DNA from: Fibrobacter sp.
GTDB lineage: Bacteria; Fibrobacterota; Fibrobacteria; Fibrobacterales; Fibrobacteraceae
Direction: 5' to 3'
DNA length: 32,655 bases
Assembly: GCA_017530965.1 (NCBI GenBank)
Contig: JAFXLS010000087.1
Coordinates: 1 to 32,655, forward strand
This document shows, in pieces, positions 14,397 through 22,794 of the stretch (position 1 is the first letter of the stretch; every line of letters starts with the position of its first letter). The notes under the pieces are model-generated. The model saw nothing but the letters and a program-made list of their open reading frames with translations, was not told the DNA's origin and ran no database searches. Both the position numbers and the translations under genes were made by a program.

Positions 14397-16982
14397 CTAC
14401 TCCTTCTTTAGGATTTTGCCGCACAGGAACATTGAGAACACAATGCTTGCCACCAGGAATATGAATATGCTCATACAGGCGAGGTCACCGATTCCCTTCA
14501 GGCCCTTATGGGTCGTAAAGAGGAATCCCACAAAGCCCGCAATAGTCGTCAACGAACTGGCCATCACATTTCGGGCAGTCGTATCCATCAATCCGCGAAG
14601 CGTCATCTTCTTGTTAGAGGTCCATGCCGACACCAGGTGAATCGTAGCGTCAATGCCGATACCCAATGTCATGGGAATCACAATCACATTGTAAATACTG
14701 ATTCTACCATAATCGAAGGTTTCATTGAGGAAACCCAGCAAGCCCAAGGTAAGAAGCACGCCCATACCAAAAGGAATGCAACCCACAACGAAAATCTTCG
14801 GCTTCCTAAACGAAATAAGAAGAGTACCGAAAATCACAAGAACAATCACGATCGCCAGATTGAAACTATCCTCCTTTACAGAAGATATCACATCTGAAAG
14901 AATAAACTGCGAGGAGAATGTCCGGAGATCTTCGCCATCAAAATTCCAATGTCCATAACGGTCCTGGAAGCGCTGCAAGGCCTTTGCATCCCAACTGGGG
15001 AAATCACCATAGATAAAGCCAATCTTGCCATAGGAGCCGTCCTTTTCACGAACGATATCCAGAATCCAGCTAGGAATATCTTCTGGAGCAAAAGTTTTTT
15101 CAACTGCGGCAAGCTTACGCAAATTGGCTATATTGACGGAGTCTTCTCCTTCGGCGCGGTCAAAGACACGGGCCTCAACCAATTCACGGATTTCTTCAAT
15201 AACTTCAAGACGGGCTTCCTGGGAATCCTTTGGCGGAATAAAGCTCTTGAGCGTTATAAAGCTGCCCAACATCGAATCCTTTTCCACATTGAGGCGATAA
15301 ATCAGCGTATCGTAGAGTTGATCCAGCTGAGACACCTTGGAGCCCATCACGGCCGCAGGCGTAGACGATTTGGCCTTATAGCTAGCACGAGTCACTTTGG
15401 TAGAAATCTTGTTGTCTTCCACCGTCTTCACAGTCGATGTACGACGAAGATTCTTAAGGTCGTGTTCGAAATCCACATTCGGTGCAAAATAGAGCGCGAT
15501 TCCACCAAGAACAAAACCGACTATTGCTGCTGTCTGGAAGAACTTAAGGATTTTGGCCTCTGTCCAGGCTTTGGGGAAGAAGCTATTGTCAGGAGCCTTG
15601 GGAATGCCTCCCATACACTTGATGAAAACAGGAAGCACCAGGATGGAGGTGAGCATACTGAAGAAAACACCCGCAGATGCCACCACACCAAATTCATAGA
15701 AACCCTTGAAATGGGCGGCGAGCAAAGTCAAGAAAGCTGCGATGGTGGTGAAGCTTGCCAAGACAAAGGGCTTAAGCATACGCCTTTGGGCTTCTTGAAG
15801 GACCTCTTCCAAAGAAGCTTTTTCGCGTAATAGTTTTTGAGCAGTTCCCAACATGTGGATAGAATAGTCAATACCGATGCCCAGGATAATAGAGGCCACG
15901 AAAACCGTGAACGGATTCAACTTACCATAGAAAAGAGCCGTAAAGGCAAAAGTCGGAATGCAGGCGTAAAGCACGGAACTCGTTACAAGAATCGGTCCCT
16001 TAATGCCTCTAAAGAAATAGGAGGTAAGGAGCAGAATCAGCACCAAACTGATGCCAAAGGAGAATATACTATCATTGGCAACTTCATCTACTTCCTTAAG
16101 GCCCTCATAAGTACCGTCCACAGTAAAGCGAGTCGGAACAGGATAAGTCTTTCCGTTGAAATGCTGAAGCAACGTATCTGTACGTGCAAGAATATGGGTA
16201 ACAAATTCGTAGTCCGTAGAGGGCTTAATGAGTTTTGCATTCACCACGCCATTAAACAAAATCTTTCCCGTGCTATCGGGACGCGGGCAGCCAATGAGAC
16301 GAGACTTCAGATGAGAGGGCACAGGATCCTTGGGATGCCATTCATCGCTCTCTTCTTCAGCAGATTCAGTCTTGCTCTTTTGAATAAAGCTCGCAAAAGC
16401 ACCTACGGCTTCATCTGGAAGGCCAAGTTGCTGCGGCAAGTTTTCATCAAACCACACGCGCTCCTTCTTTTCAGATGCAGCGGCAGTTGTTTCTCCCAAC
16501 AGGTCCACAACAAGAGGACCATTCTTTCGGCCGATTTCCAGTTGCAGATCTTCCAAGTTATCGCGGATACGTTCCAGGTGGGACACCGGGAAATAGAGAA
16601 GAGCGTTGTCCTTGAAGAACTGATTGTCTTCATCTTTTTGCGTCGATACAAAATCACCTTGCCAGCGGGTATGAATGTAGTTCTCGATGGAATCTTGCAT
16701 CGCCGCCACAATTTCAGGATCATCGCTCTGGATGGCAATCGTAAAACGGTCCGTACTACCAAAACGCTGATAGGATTCCTGCAAAGCAAGAACGCTAGGG
16801 GTTTCATCGGGAAGCAAATGGGAAAGGTCTGCATCCAGTCGAAGACCCGGTTTAACAAAAATGGGGAAAGCGCACAATGCGGCAAGCAGGAGATAGAAAG
16901 CCAAAGCCTTGAACTGGTGCTTACAAATGAGTGGAATGTACCACGCTGAGAATTTTTCTTGCAAGGATTTCTTTGTAACCAT
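14397..16982 (-). CDS. RND/MMPL-superfamily exporter, lipid type
   Basis: An 861-residue inner-membrane protein with the RND layout: one N-terminal helix (about 25-45), a large periplasmic loop, five helices (about 300-450), a helix near 485, a second loop, and five C-terminal helices. The two repeats carry the motifs GIGIDYSIHM (about 364-373) and GIGIDATIHL (about 773-782), whose acidic residue is usual for proton-driven MMPL and Patched-like members. The length (under 900) and the missing TolC-docking features separate it from drug efflux pumps and favour lipid or hopanoid-like cargo carried to the outer membrane. The start at 16982 is chosen over the ATG six bases earlier because a TATATT box ends 6 nt before it. 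It forms a two-gene unit with the beta-propeller protein. Confidence 0.88.
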   Translation of the reverse strand: MVTKKSLQEKFSAWYIPLICKHQFKALAFYLLLAALCAFPIFVKPGLRLDADLSHLLPDETPSVLALQESYQRFGSTDRFTIAIQSDDPEIVAAMQDSIENYIHTRWQGDFVSTQKDEDNQFFKDNALLYFPVSHLERIRDNLEDLQLEIGRKNGPLVVDLLGETTAAASEKKERVWFDENLPQQLGLPDEAVGAFASFIQKSKTESAEEESDEWHPKDPVPSHLKSRLIGCPRPDSTGKILFNGVVNAKLIKPSTDYEFVTHILARTDTLLQHFNGKTYPVPTRFTVDGTYEGLKEVDEVANDSIFSFGISLVLILLLTSYFFRGIKGPILVTSSVLYACIPTFAFTALFYGKLNPFTVFVASIILGIGIDYSIHMLGTAQKLLREKASLEEVLQEAQRRMLKPFVLASFTTIAAFLTLLAAHFKGFYEFGVVASAGVFFSMLTSILVLPVFIKCMGGIPKAPDNSFFPKAWTEAKILKFFQTAAIVGFVLGGIALYFAPNVDFEHDLKNLRRTSTVKTVEDNKISTKVTRASYKAKSSTPAAVMGSKVSQLDQLYDTLIYRLNVEKDSMLGSFITLKSFIPPKDSQEARLEVIEEIRELVEARVFDRAEGEDSVNIANLRKLAAVEKTFAPEDIPSWILDIVREKDGSYGKIGFIYGDFPSWDAKALQRFQDRYGHWNFDGEDLRTFSSQFILSDVISSVKEDSFNLAIVIVLVIFGTLLISFRKPKIFVVGCIPFGMGVLLTLGLLGFLNETFDYGRISIYNVIVIPMTLGIGIDATIHLVSAWTSNKKMTLRGLMDTTARNVMASSLTTIAGFVGFLFTTHKGLKGIGDLACMSIFIFLVASIVFSMFLCGKILKKE

Positions 16983-16988
16983 ATGCAA

Positions 16989-16994
16989 AATATA
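16989..16994 (-). promoter_or_regulatory. TAnnTT box of the RND gene, 6 nt from the ATG
   Basis: TATATT on the minus strand, read as TATATTTTG, is followed by six bases and the ATG at 16982. No ribosome site is present. Confidence 0.5.
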
Positions 16995-17021
16995 AAAAAT
17001 TTGTACGGATTCTTTTTTTAC

Positions 17022-17027
17022 TAGATT
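17022..17027 (+). promoter_or_regulatory. TAnnTT box of the GT4 gene, 7 nt from the ATG
   Basis: TAGATT is followed by seven bases and the ATG at 17035. A TTTG at 17000-17003 lies 18 nt upstream, close to the spacing known for Bacteroidetes promoters. It is divergent from the RND promoter within a 52-nt space. Confidence 0.45.
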
Positions 17028-17034
17028 TATGCTT

Positions 17035-18111
17035 ATGAGAATAATGATAGTCCTTAACCGAATCGCCCGTGGTGGCGGGGAAAATGTGGCAGTTCAACTC
17101 GCCAATCAATTTTCCCGAATGGGGCACACAATTTTTTTCGTAAGCAATAAAGAACGAAACAACATTTCTGACTTTTACCCTATCGACGAAAATGTTCAAA
17201 TTCTCCCCTGTTTTCGTCATTTTTTCCCCTTCAAGATTTTCAGTCTTCGCCGCGCCATAAAAAAAGAGAATCCCGACATCATTATCGGCGTCATGCCGGA
17301 TTCCACTTTCTACACATACCTGGCGGCTTTCGGGCTCCACAAGAAAATCATTTCGTCTGACCACAGCTCTTTCGAAAAGAATCCTTATTCTCAAAGACAT
17401 CTTTTCCCTTACCTACTCAAGTTCTATTTCAACGCCGTCTACGACTGCGTTACCGTTTTGACAAAGACTGACCACGATATCGTCGTAAAGAGATTCAAAA
17501 AAACGGTGGTCATGCCCAACCCGCTTTCCATAGCGCCTGCAACGGCAATCAATACGAACAAGAAAAAACGAATTCTCGCCGCCGGCCGCCTTAATATTTG
17601 GCATTGCAAGGGTTTCGACATTCTCATTAAGGCATGGGCACGGATCCAGGAAAAATATCCTGATTGGACTGTTGAAATTGCTGGCGAAGGAGATAAGGGA
17701 CGTCAGTATCTGGAAAACCTTATTGCTGAAAACCACCTGGAAAACCGCGTCATTCTTTCCGGATTCCACCTGAACATCAAGGATTTCTTCGACGACTCCG
17801 AAATATTCGTCCTCAGCAGCCGCTACGAAGGATTCGGCATGGTGCTGATTGAAGCCATGTCACAGGGAGCCGCCTGCATCGCCTGCGATTACAAGGGCCG
17901 TCAAAGAGAAATCATCCAAAACGATTCCCAAGGCTTATGCGTAGAAAGCGAAAACGAAGAGGCCCTGGCCAAAGCGCTTTCAAGAATGATTGAAGACGAA
18001 GAATACCGCAAGCAAGTCCAAGAAAACGGCTGGAAGCGTTCCTTGGACTTTACTCCGGACAAAATCGGAAATAACTGGACCCGTCTCTTTGAAGAATTAC
18101 TAAGCCACTAA
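17035..18111 (+). CDS. GT4-family glycosyltransferase
   Basis: A 358-residue retaining glycosyltransferase of the GT-B fold, cytosolic or at the membrane face, that transfers a sugar from a nucleotide donor to a glycan or lipid acceptor. The N-terminal MRIMIVLNRIARGGGENV is the usual first Rossmann strand with a glycine-rich loop. The C-terminal domain starts near RILAAGRL, and the donor-binding EX7E motif is E265 to E273 in YEGFGMVLIEAMSQG. I choose the ATG at 17035 over the one at 17029 because it begins the first strand directly and has the recurrent TAnnTT spacing. The gene looks richer in A and T in its first third than its neighbours, which may hint at transfer. Its stop overlaps that of the convergent cytidylyltransferase gene by 4 nt. 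Confidence 0.9.
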   Translation: MRIMIVLNRIARGGGENVAVQLANQFSRMGHTIFFVSNKERNNISDFYPIDENVQILPCFRHFFPFKIFSLRRAIKKENPDIIIGVMPDSTFYTYLAAFGLHKKIISSDHSSFEKNPYSQRHLFPYLLKFYFNAVYDCVTVLTKTDHDIVVKRFKKTVVMPNPLSIAPATAINTNKKKRILAAGRLNIWHCKGFDILIKAWARIQEKYPDWTVEIAGEGDKGRQYLENLIAENHLENRVILSGFHLNIKDFFDDSEIFVLSSRYEGFGMVLIEAMSQGAACIACDYKGRQREIIQNDSQGLCVESENEEALAKALSRMIEDEEYRKQVQENGWKRSLDFTPDKIGNNWTRLFEELLSH

Positions 18112-18836
18112 TCCAAGGGGATTGTGGACTTCGCATTTTCGAAATCTTCGACCGTATCGAGCTCGCAAGAGAAATAGTCCGACGCATCCAGAACAGAATA
18201 GGTATGGCCCTGGGGAATCATGCGTTCAAAGGCCAGTTCGTAGAACGTATTTTCCAAGTGTTCCACGTTCATCATCTTTTCCAGTTCGGCATAAAGAGCG
18301 CTGGAGTAAGCCGCACCGATTTTTTCGATGCCGAGGCTTTCGCCCGCAGCGGCCTTCGGAGAGCAGGTCTTGCTGATCTCGGAAATGTTTCCGTCGGCAC
18401 CGAGCACAACCTTCATCTCTTCTTCGCCGAGTTCGTGGCGGATGAGCGTAAGCACGTTCGCCGCCTTGGATGCGAGCACGTTCTTCACGATTTGCGGGTC
18501 GTAAAGCAGGTCGCTATCCAGCAGCAGAAATTCCTTGCCTGCAACGGCCTTGCCGGCAAGCCACAGAGAATAAATGTTATTCGTGGAATCGTAAAGGGCA
18601 TTGTGAATGAAAGTGACGCGGATGGAATCGCCATAATGGCTTTTCACGAAGTCTTCAATCATGTGGTTCAGGTAACCCGTCACGATTACGAATTCCTGGA
18701 TACCGGCGCCCTTCAGGGCATCCATGGAGCGTTCCAAGAGCGAACGGCCCTTCACGTCCAAGAGGCACTTGGGCGTGTTATCGGTGAGCGGGCGCAGGCG
18801 CTTCGCCATTCCTGCAGCAAGAATTACGGCAATCAT
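18108..18836 (-). CDS. LicC/PntC-like sugar-phosphate-type nucleotidyltransferase (probable CTP:phospho-amino-alcohol cytidylyltransferase)
   Basis: A 242-residue single-domain nucleotidyltransferase. The NTP-binding loop is LAAGMAKRLRPLT (6-18) with K23 in TPKCLLD. The metal-binding acidic residues are in LLLDSDLLYD (D107/D109). DSTNNIYSLWLA (83-94) is the segment typical of phosphocholine and phosphonoalkyl cytidylyltransferases and not of sugar-1-phosphate enzymes, and the C-terminus has CELDTVEDFENA. I infer that it makes a CDP-activated small phospho-compound (choline, ethanolamine, aminopropanol or aminoethylphosphonate) for LicD. The ATG at 18836 overlaps the aminotransferase-like gene's stop as ATGA, so the two are translationally coupled. 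No choline kinase (LicA) is present, which argues against imported choline as the source. Confidence 0.82.
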   Translation of the reverse strand: MIAVILAAGMAKRLRPLTDNTPKCLLDVKGRSLLERSMDALKGAGIQEFVIVTGYLNHMIEDFVKSHYGDSIRVTFIHNALYDSTNNIYSLWLAGKAVAGKEFLLLDSDLLYDPQIVKNVLASKAANVLTLIRHELGEEEMKVVLGADGNISEISKTCSPKAAAGESLGIEKIGAAYSSALYAELEKMMNVEHLENTFYELAFERMIPQGHTYSVLDASDYFSCELDTVEDFENAKSTIPLD

Positions 18837-19867
18837 ACGGCAGCACAACGCTTGATGGTGTCAACCACCACCTGAATCTGTTCCTTGCGGCCAAGGGTAA
18901 TGCGCAGGCAATCTTCCAGGCCCTTGTCGCTCATGAACTTGATCTTGTAATCCTGTTCGGCCATCGCCTTCTGCAAGGCTTCCTTGATGCGGGTCGGGTA
19001 CTTGATAAGGATGAAGTTCGCAACGCTCTTGTACACCTTGAATCCCGGCAGGTTGCCAAGTTCCTTCTTGAACAGCTGGCGGTCCCATTCCATTTCGTCG
19101 GCGACCTTGCGGTAGTGATCTTCGCTTTCGATGGCGGCCATGGCCACCGCTTCGCTAAAGCGGTTGTAGCCCAGGTACTTGTTGGCGTAGCTCAGGAAAG
19201 ATTCATGGCCCTTGCCCATGAAGCCGAAGCCCATGCGGAGTCCCGGGAGGCCGAAGAACTTGGAAAGCGTGCGGGAAATAATCAAGTTCGAATACTTGCT
19301 CACGAGGGGTGCGATGTAGGCCGTATCCGTCGTAATGAAGGAGGCGTAGGCTTCGTCAATCAGCACCATGGTATCGCTCGGGATATTTTCCATGATGCGG
19401 CCAATTTCTTCCGGCGTAAGGCAGTTACCCGTCGGGTTGTTCGGAGAGGCCAAAAGCAACATGCGCGGATGAATCTTGTTGGTGAGGGCGATGACTTCAT
19501 CCACATCATAGGCGAAGGTATCGTCCTTTTCGTGGAGCGGATACATCTCGAAGGAACCGCCACATTCACCGGCAATGCGATTGTAATACCACCAGGAGAA
19601 TTCCGGAATCATGATGGTCTTATTTTCGCCCACCATCAGGTAGTAATGGACAGCATTCTTAAGGATATCTTCGCCACCGTAACCCAGCAACACCTGTTCT
19701 TCGGGAACGTTGTAGATTTCGCTGAGCTTCACCGAGAAAATACTCTTTTTGCCTTCATCGTAAATACGGGTATAGAAGCAGAGCTGTTCCGGGTCGAAAT
19801 TCTTGACGGCATCAAGCACTTTTTGAGACGGCTTGAAGTTGAATTCGTTTCTGTCCAAGTAGTTCAT
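18833..19867 (-). CDS. HisC/CobD-like PLP enzyme (aminotransferase or O-phospho-amino-acid decarboxylase)
   Basis: A 344-residue fold-type-I PLP enzyme. Visible residues are the GYGGEDIL loop (62-69), SPNNPTGN (141-148), D171 and Y174 in DEAYASF, PLP lysine K203 in SRTLSKFFGLPGLRMGF, and R211. These fit the histidinol-phosphate aminotransferase family, which also contains CobD, the L-threonine-phosphate decarboxylase, and relatives that act on phosphoserine. No histidine genes are nearby; instead it is coupled by ATGA to the cytidylyltransferase and follows licD. I therefore infer a role in making the phospho-amino-alcohol (or phosphonate) head group. Sequence alone does not separate transaminase from decarboxylase. 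A possible RBS is GG just before AAAAC-ATG. The 62-nt gap before it holds a TATATT box and a GGGG/CCCC hairpin. Confidence 0.82.
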   Translation of the reverse strand: MNYLDRNEFNFKPSQKVLDAVKNFDPEQLCFYTRIYDEGKKSIFSVKLSEIYNVPEEQVLLGYGGEDILKNAVHYYLMVGENKTIMIPEFSWWYYNRIAGECGGSFEMYPLHEKDDTFAYDVDEVIALTNKIHPRMLLLASPNNPTGNCLTPEEIGRIMENIPSDTMVLIDEAYASFITTDTAYIAPLVSKYSNLIISRTLSKFFGLPGLRMGFGFMGKGHESFLSYANKYLGYNRFSEAVAMAAIESEDHYRKVADEMEWDRQLFKKELGNLPGFKVYKSVANFILIKYPTRIKEALQKAMAEQDYKIKFMSDKGLEDCLRITLGRKEQIQVVVDTIKRCAAV

Positions 19868-19914
19868 GTTTTACCTTTTTCCGGGGCGACACCCCAATTT
19901 CAAAATTCTTTTAA

Positions 19915-19920
19915 AATATA
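19915..19920 (-). promoter_or_regulatory. Possible internal promoter for the HisC-like gene
   Basis: TATATT (TATATTTT on the minus strand) lies 47 nt before the ATG in the licD-aminotransferase gap, so unlike the other boxes it would give a leader of about 40 nt. That leader contains a small GGGG-TGTCG-CCCC hairpin (19883-19895) near the ribosome site. Confidence 0.35.
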
Positions 19921-19929
19921 GGTTTTTCC

Positions 19930-20739
19930 TTATTTCCACCACACATCGAGCCCATGATTATAGCGCTTTTCGACCGGAGGAAGCTGCATATAGTCGTGGT
20001 AGAATTCCGACAGGTAGTAATCGAAGTTCTTGTAGCCGCTAAATTCGCGGTTTTCGAAGGGATAGCCAACCGTTTCCGCAATTTTTTCAAGATCGAGAAT
20101 GCGGTCGGTTTTGGTATCGAAGAAAAGCGTTGCCACATGGCCCGAATGGTTTGTGGGATAACGGCGAATGACCCGTTCCACATAACGGCAGAAACGCTTC
20201 TTGCCCACGATGCATGCCACGGCGTAGAAGAAGCGCTTGTACAAAAGCGTCCACGCATCATAAGCCTTAGACTTGAAATCGGTGGTAATGGCGAGGGTAA
20301 TCACGCGCAAGAAACTGCAGTAAAGTACGAAAGCCTTTTCCCAAAAACGGGATTTCGGAAGACCATCCAGCGGGAAGATATCAACCCAAATTCCCATTTC
20401 GCCCTTGTGGCGTTCCATTTTCACAGCCGTGCGGTTGTCATAGGCCTTTGCAAACGGGTAGAAATAGCCATCGCAAGTATCGTCAACCAGCGTGAGCCAT
20501 TCCTTATGACCGGGAGCATTCTTGTCCTTGAGAACGGCAATCAGTTTCTCGTAATCTTCTCGCAAAAGGCAAATATCAATGTCATCGTCCCAAGGAATAT
20601 AGCCCTTGTGGCGCACCGCACCGAGCAAGGTACCGTAAGCAAGGCTATACTTCAAATTGTTTTCTTTGCAAATGCGCTGGATTTCATCCAAGATACACAT
20701 CTGGATTTCACGAAATTCATTCTGTTCAATCTTTTTCAT
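19930..20739 (-). CDS. licD: LicD-family phosphotransferase
   Basis: A 269-residue protein of the LicD family, which transfers a phosphate-linked group (phosphocholine and others) from a CDP donor onto a sugar of a surface glycan. The family core YGTLLGAVRHKGYIPWDDDI covers residues 35-54, with the metal-binding DDDID at 51-55. A short helical N-terminus precedes it, and the protein has no signal peptide, so it acts at the cytosolic side before export of the glycan. It is the first gene of the licD / HisC-like / cytidylyltransferase unit. There is no Shine-Dalgarno sequence; a TATATT box ends 7 nt before the ATG. The name licD gives the family; the transferred group is not proven to be phosphocholine. 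Confidence 0.93.
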   Translation of the reverse strand: MKKIEQNEFREIQMCILDEIQRICKENNLKYSLAYGTLLGAVRHKGYIPWDDDIDICLLREDYEKLIAVLKDKNAPGHKEWLTLVDDTCDGYFYPFAKAYDNRTAVKMERHKGEMGIWVDIFPLDGLPKSRFWEKAFVLYCSFLRVITLAITTDFKSKAYDAWTLLYKRFFYAVACIVGKKRFCRYVERVIRRYPTNHSGHVATLFFDTKTDRILDLEKIAETVGYPFENREFSGYKNFDYYLSEFYHDYMQLPPVEKRYNHGLDVWWK

Positions 20740-20746
20740 CGCCCAT

Positions 20747-20752
20747 AATATA
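20747..20752 (-). promoter_or_regulatory. TAnnTT box of licD, 7 nt from the ATG
   Basis: TATATT on the minus strand, directly after the T run of the upstream terminator, with seven bases before the ATG at 20739. Confidence 0.5.
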
Positions 20753-20759
20753 GAAAAAC

Positions 20760-20785
20760 AAGCTCCAGGACTAAACCTAGAGCTT
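20760..20785 (-). terminator. Terminator of the 27197-20830 operon
   Basis: A 10-bp stem with one mismatch (20760-20769 with 20776-20785, loop ACTAAA) is followed on the minus strand by GTTTTTC. It separates the flippase/phosphatase operon from licD, and its T run abuts the licD -10 box. Confidence 0.72.
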
Positions 20786-20829
20786 TAAGTAGTTGATAAT
20801 TAGACTATTTAAACTGATGAAATGCGGCT

Positions 20830-22794
20830 TTACGGCATCATGATGTCGTTACGGAGTACGGAACGCAACACACGCGCCGCCCCGACAGCCTTGTTTTTCC
20901 AGCCAATCGACACACTGTCTTGAACTTGGGTAAATTCACCATCTACACCGCTGTAAACTTCTTCATTTTCAAGCCCACCCACCAGCACATGGTCGCGGAA
21001 TCCCAGGTAATAGGAATTCTGTGAGAAAAATACCGACGGTTGGTTCGCAGGACGTTCTTGAGCAAGTAAGTCGTAGCCCCAGAAATGATTCGGCTCGCGG
21101 ACTCCCGCCAAATCAAAGACGGTCGGGCCCAAGTCAAGCTGCGACGCCACATCTTCTCGAACGGTCAAGCCTTGGAACAAGTTGGTGTCAGGAGAGAAAA
21201 TGCCGATGAAAATTTGCGTCGTCGCAACACCCAGCGGCTGCGGCACCTTATAATCGATAGAATCCACAGGAGTATCGTGATCTCCCAAAATAAAGACCAC
21301 CGTATTTTCAAAATCAGAACGCTTCGTAAGCACGTCGAAGAATCGGCCGAGCTGCTTATCGGTATAGCGAATGGCATTACGATAACGCACCATGGCATCT
21401 TCGGGCTTTTCTGCAAAAGCATTGGGATAGCCATAGAACGGAATATGAGAAGAGATGGTATTGAACGAAAGTTCCCAAGGCTTATCTGTCGGCATTTTTT
21501 CAAGAAGCTCAATAGCCAAATCAACACCCAGACTATCATCAATATCGTCCACAATGTCTTCACCGATCAAGTACCAATTCTTGTTGAAGAAGCGTTCGAC
21601 AAAGGGAAGCGTATGGTCAAAAATCGGGTTAGAAACCGTCGCATAGGCACGCTGATAATTTGTCAAGAATTCAGGCCAGCCCTTGAACTTGTTTGCCGCA
21701 TAAAAACTAGGGACATCGCGATTCGGGTGCGACGGAAAACCCAGATTGGTCGCCGTCGTACCACGCACTGTAGGATATCCTCCACTAAAGGCATTCTTGA
21801 ACCAGACGCCACCTACTTGCGCAAAATTCCAAATGTTCGGAGCAAAAGCCGTATCCCCAGAAAGCATCTGGTTAAAGATACGGCCCTTGAAAGATTCACC
21901 CATAATGAACACGATGTTATAGGGCTTTTTGGCCTTATACTCATGAGTAGGTGCGCTACGATACATGGGGTATTCCAAGGCATCCTTGCGACCCTTCACA
22001 AAGTCCTCGGGCAAGAAGGAATCCAAATCTTTAACCAAGTCGTCCGTAATTTTGGTATTGTCGTGAATAAACTCAAATGTTTCTACAGCCGCAATGTGAA
22101 GGATGGGTGCCGTAAGCGTATGCTTGCCTAGCGTAAAGCGTTTTTCGACCTTCACATGAACCAGCGGAATTTCGAACCAGCCTCGCGCCCCTGTCAAGAA
22201 TAGCACCAACGGTGTCACCGAAAGAGCAAGTCCCACCGTCAAAAGAACCGTCGGGATCTTTTTTGAAGCAGGGCGCCACGCACCGTTACGATTGTCAAGC
22301 ACCAAATTCGCCCGACGCTTGCGAAGCATCACTGTATAGGCAACGACAAAAATAATGGCGGAAACAAAGCCCAAAAGCACAAGGGCAATCCACGAAATGG
22401 TCCCGACAAGGTCTCCGCCTAATGTCGAAACAGTCGTCGCATCCGTGATGTTGGACAAGTGAAAATAAGTACGCAAAAAGGAATACGACAGGCGCTGATG
22501 AGAAAAGCGAAAAACATCGTAGTCAACGACTGCCAAGAAAAAATACAGTGCATAAAAAATCGCAAGGCCGCGGGGCGCACGAGCAAAAGCAAACAGTGCT
22601 CCTATCGCCATAATGGCGCCAAACGCCATGAACACTTGCCAAATCGTTTTACCCTCGAACATTTCCGTAAGCGATAGCCCGAGCGGATCCGGAAGTGAAT
22701 AAAAAAGCACAAGCATCACCGTCTGGAGCACAAGTGCTATCAGGACCATTACAACAAATGGATTGCGAACGATATTAGAAAGTCTGGTCATCAT
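20830..22794 (-). CDS. LTA synthase-family membrane phosphotransferase/sulfatase (B)
   Basis: A 654-residue inner-membrane enzyme with about five N-terminal helices (roughly 12-170, and one near 185-205) and a periplasmic alkaline-phosphatase-superfamily domain. Key sites are the metal ligand Glu in IMGESFKG (about 299), a threonine nucleophile in GGYPTVRGT (about 340), the SSHIPFYGYPN segment with the substrate-site His, and metal ligands in ILGDHDTP (about 503). Relatives transfer phosphoglycerol or phosphoethanolamine to glycans. Its ATG overlaps the stop of enzyme C as ATGA. Being last in an operon with a flippase and a glycosyltransferase, it probably modifies the exported glycan in the periplasm. 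The donor is unknown. Confidence 0.85.
   Translation of the reverse strand: MMTRLSNIVRNPFVVMVLIALVLQTVMLVLFYSLPDPLGLSLTEMFEGKTIWQVFMAFGAIMAIGALFAFARAPRGLAIFYALYFFLAVVDYDVFRFSHQRLSYSFLRTYFHLSNITDATTVSTLGGDLVGTISWIALVLLGFVSAIIFVVAYTVMLRKRRANLVLDNRNGAWRPASKKIPTVLLTVGLALSVTPLVLFLTGARGWFEIPLVHVKVEKRFTLGKHTLTAPILHIAAVETFEFIHDNTKITDDLVKDLDSFLPEDFVKGRKDALEYPMYRSAPTHEYKAKKPYNIVFIMGESFKGRIFNQMLSGDTAFAPNIWNFAQVGGVWFKNAFSGGYPTVRGTTATNLGFPSHPNRDVPSFYAANKFKGWPEFLTNYQRAYATVSNPIFDHTLPFVERFFNKNWYLIGEDIVDDIDDSLGVDLAIELLEKMPTDKPWELSFNTISSHIPFYGYPNAFAEKPEDAMVRYRNAIRYTDKQLGRFFDVLTKRSDFENTVVFILGDHDTPVDSIDYKVPQPLGVATTQIFIGIFSPDTNLFQGLTVREDVASQLDLGPTVFDLAGVREPNHFWGYDLLAQERPANQPSVFFSQNSYYLGFRDHVLVGGLENEEVYSGVDGEFTQVQDSVSIGWKNKAVGAARVLRSVLRNDIMMP

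Noticed and set aside
15837-16949. A 370-codon open frame antisense to the RND gene
   Set aside because: The RND frame has both GIGID motifs and the membrane layout; the antisense frame shows nothing recognisable.
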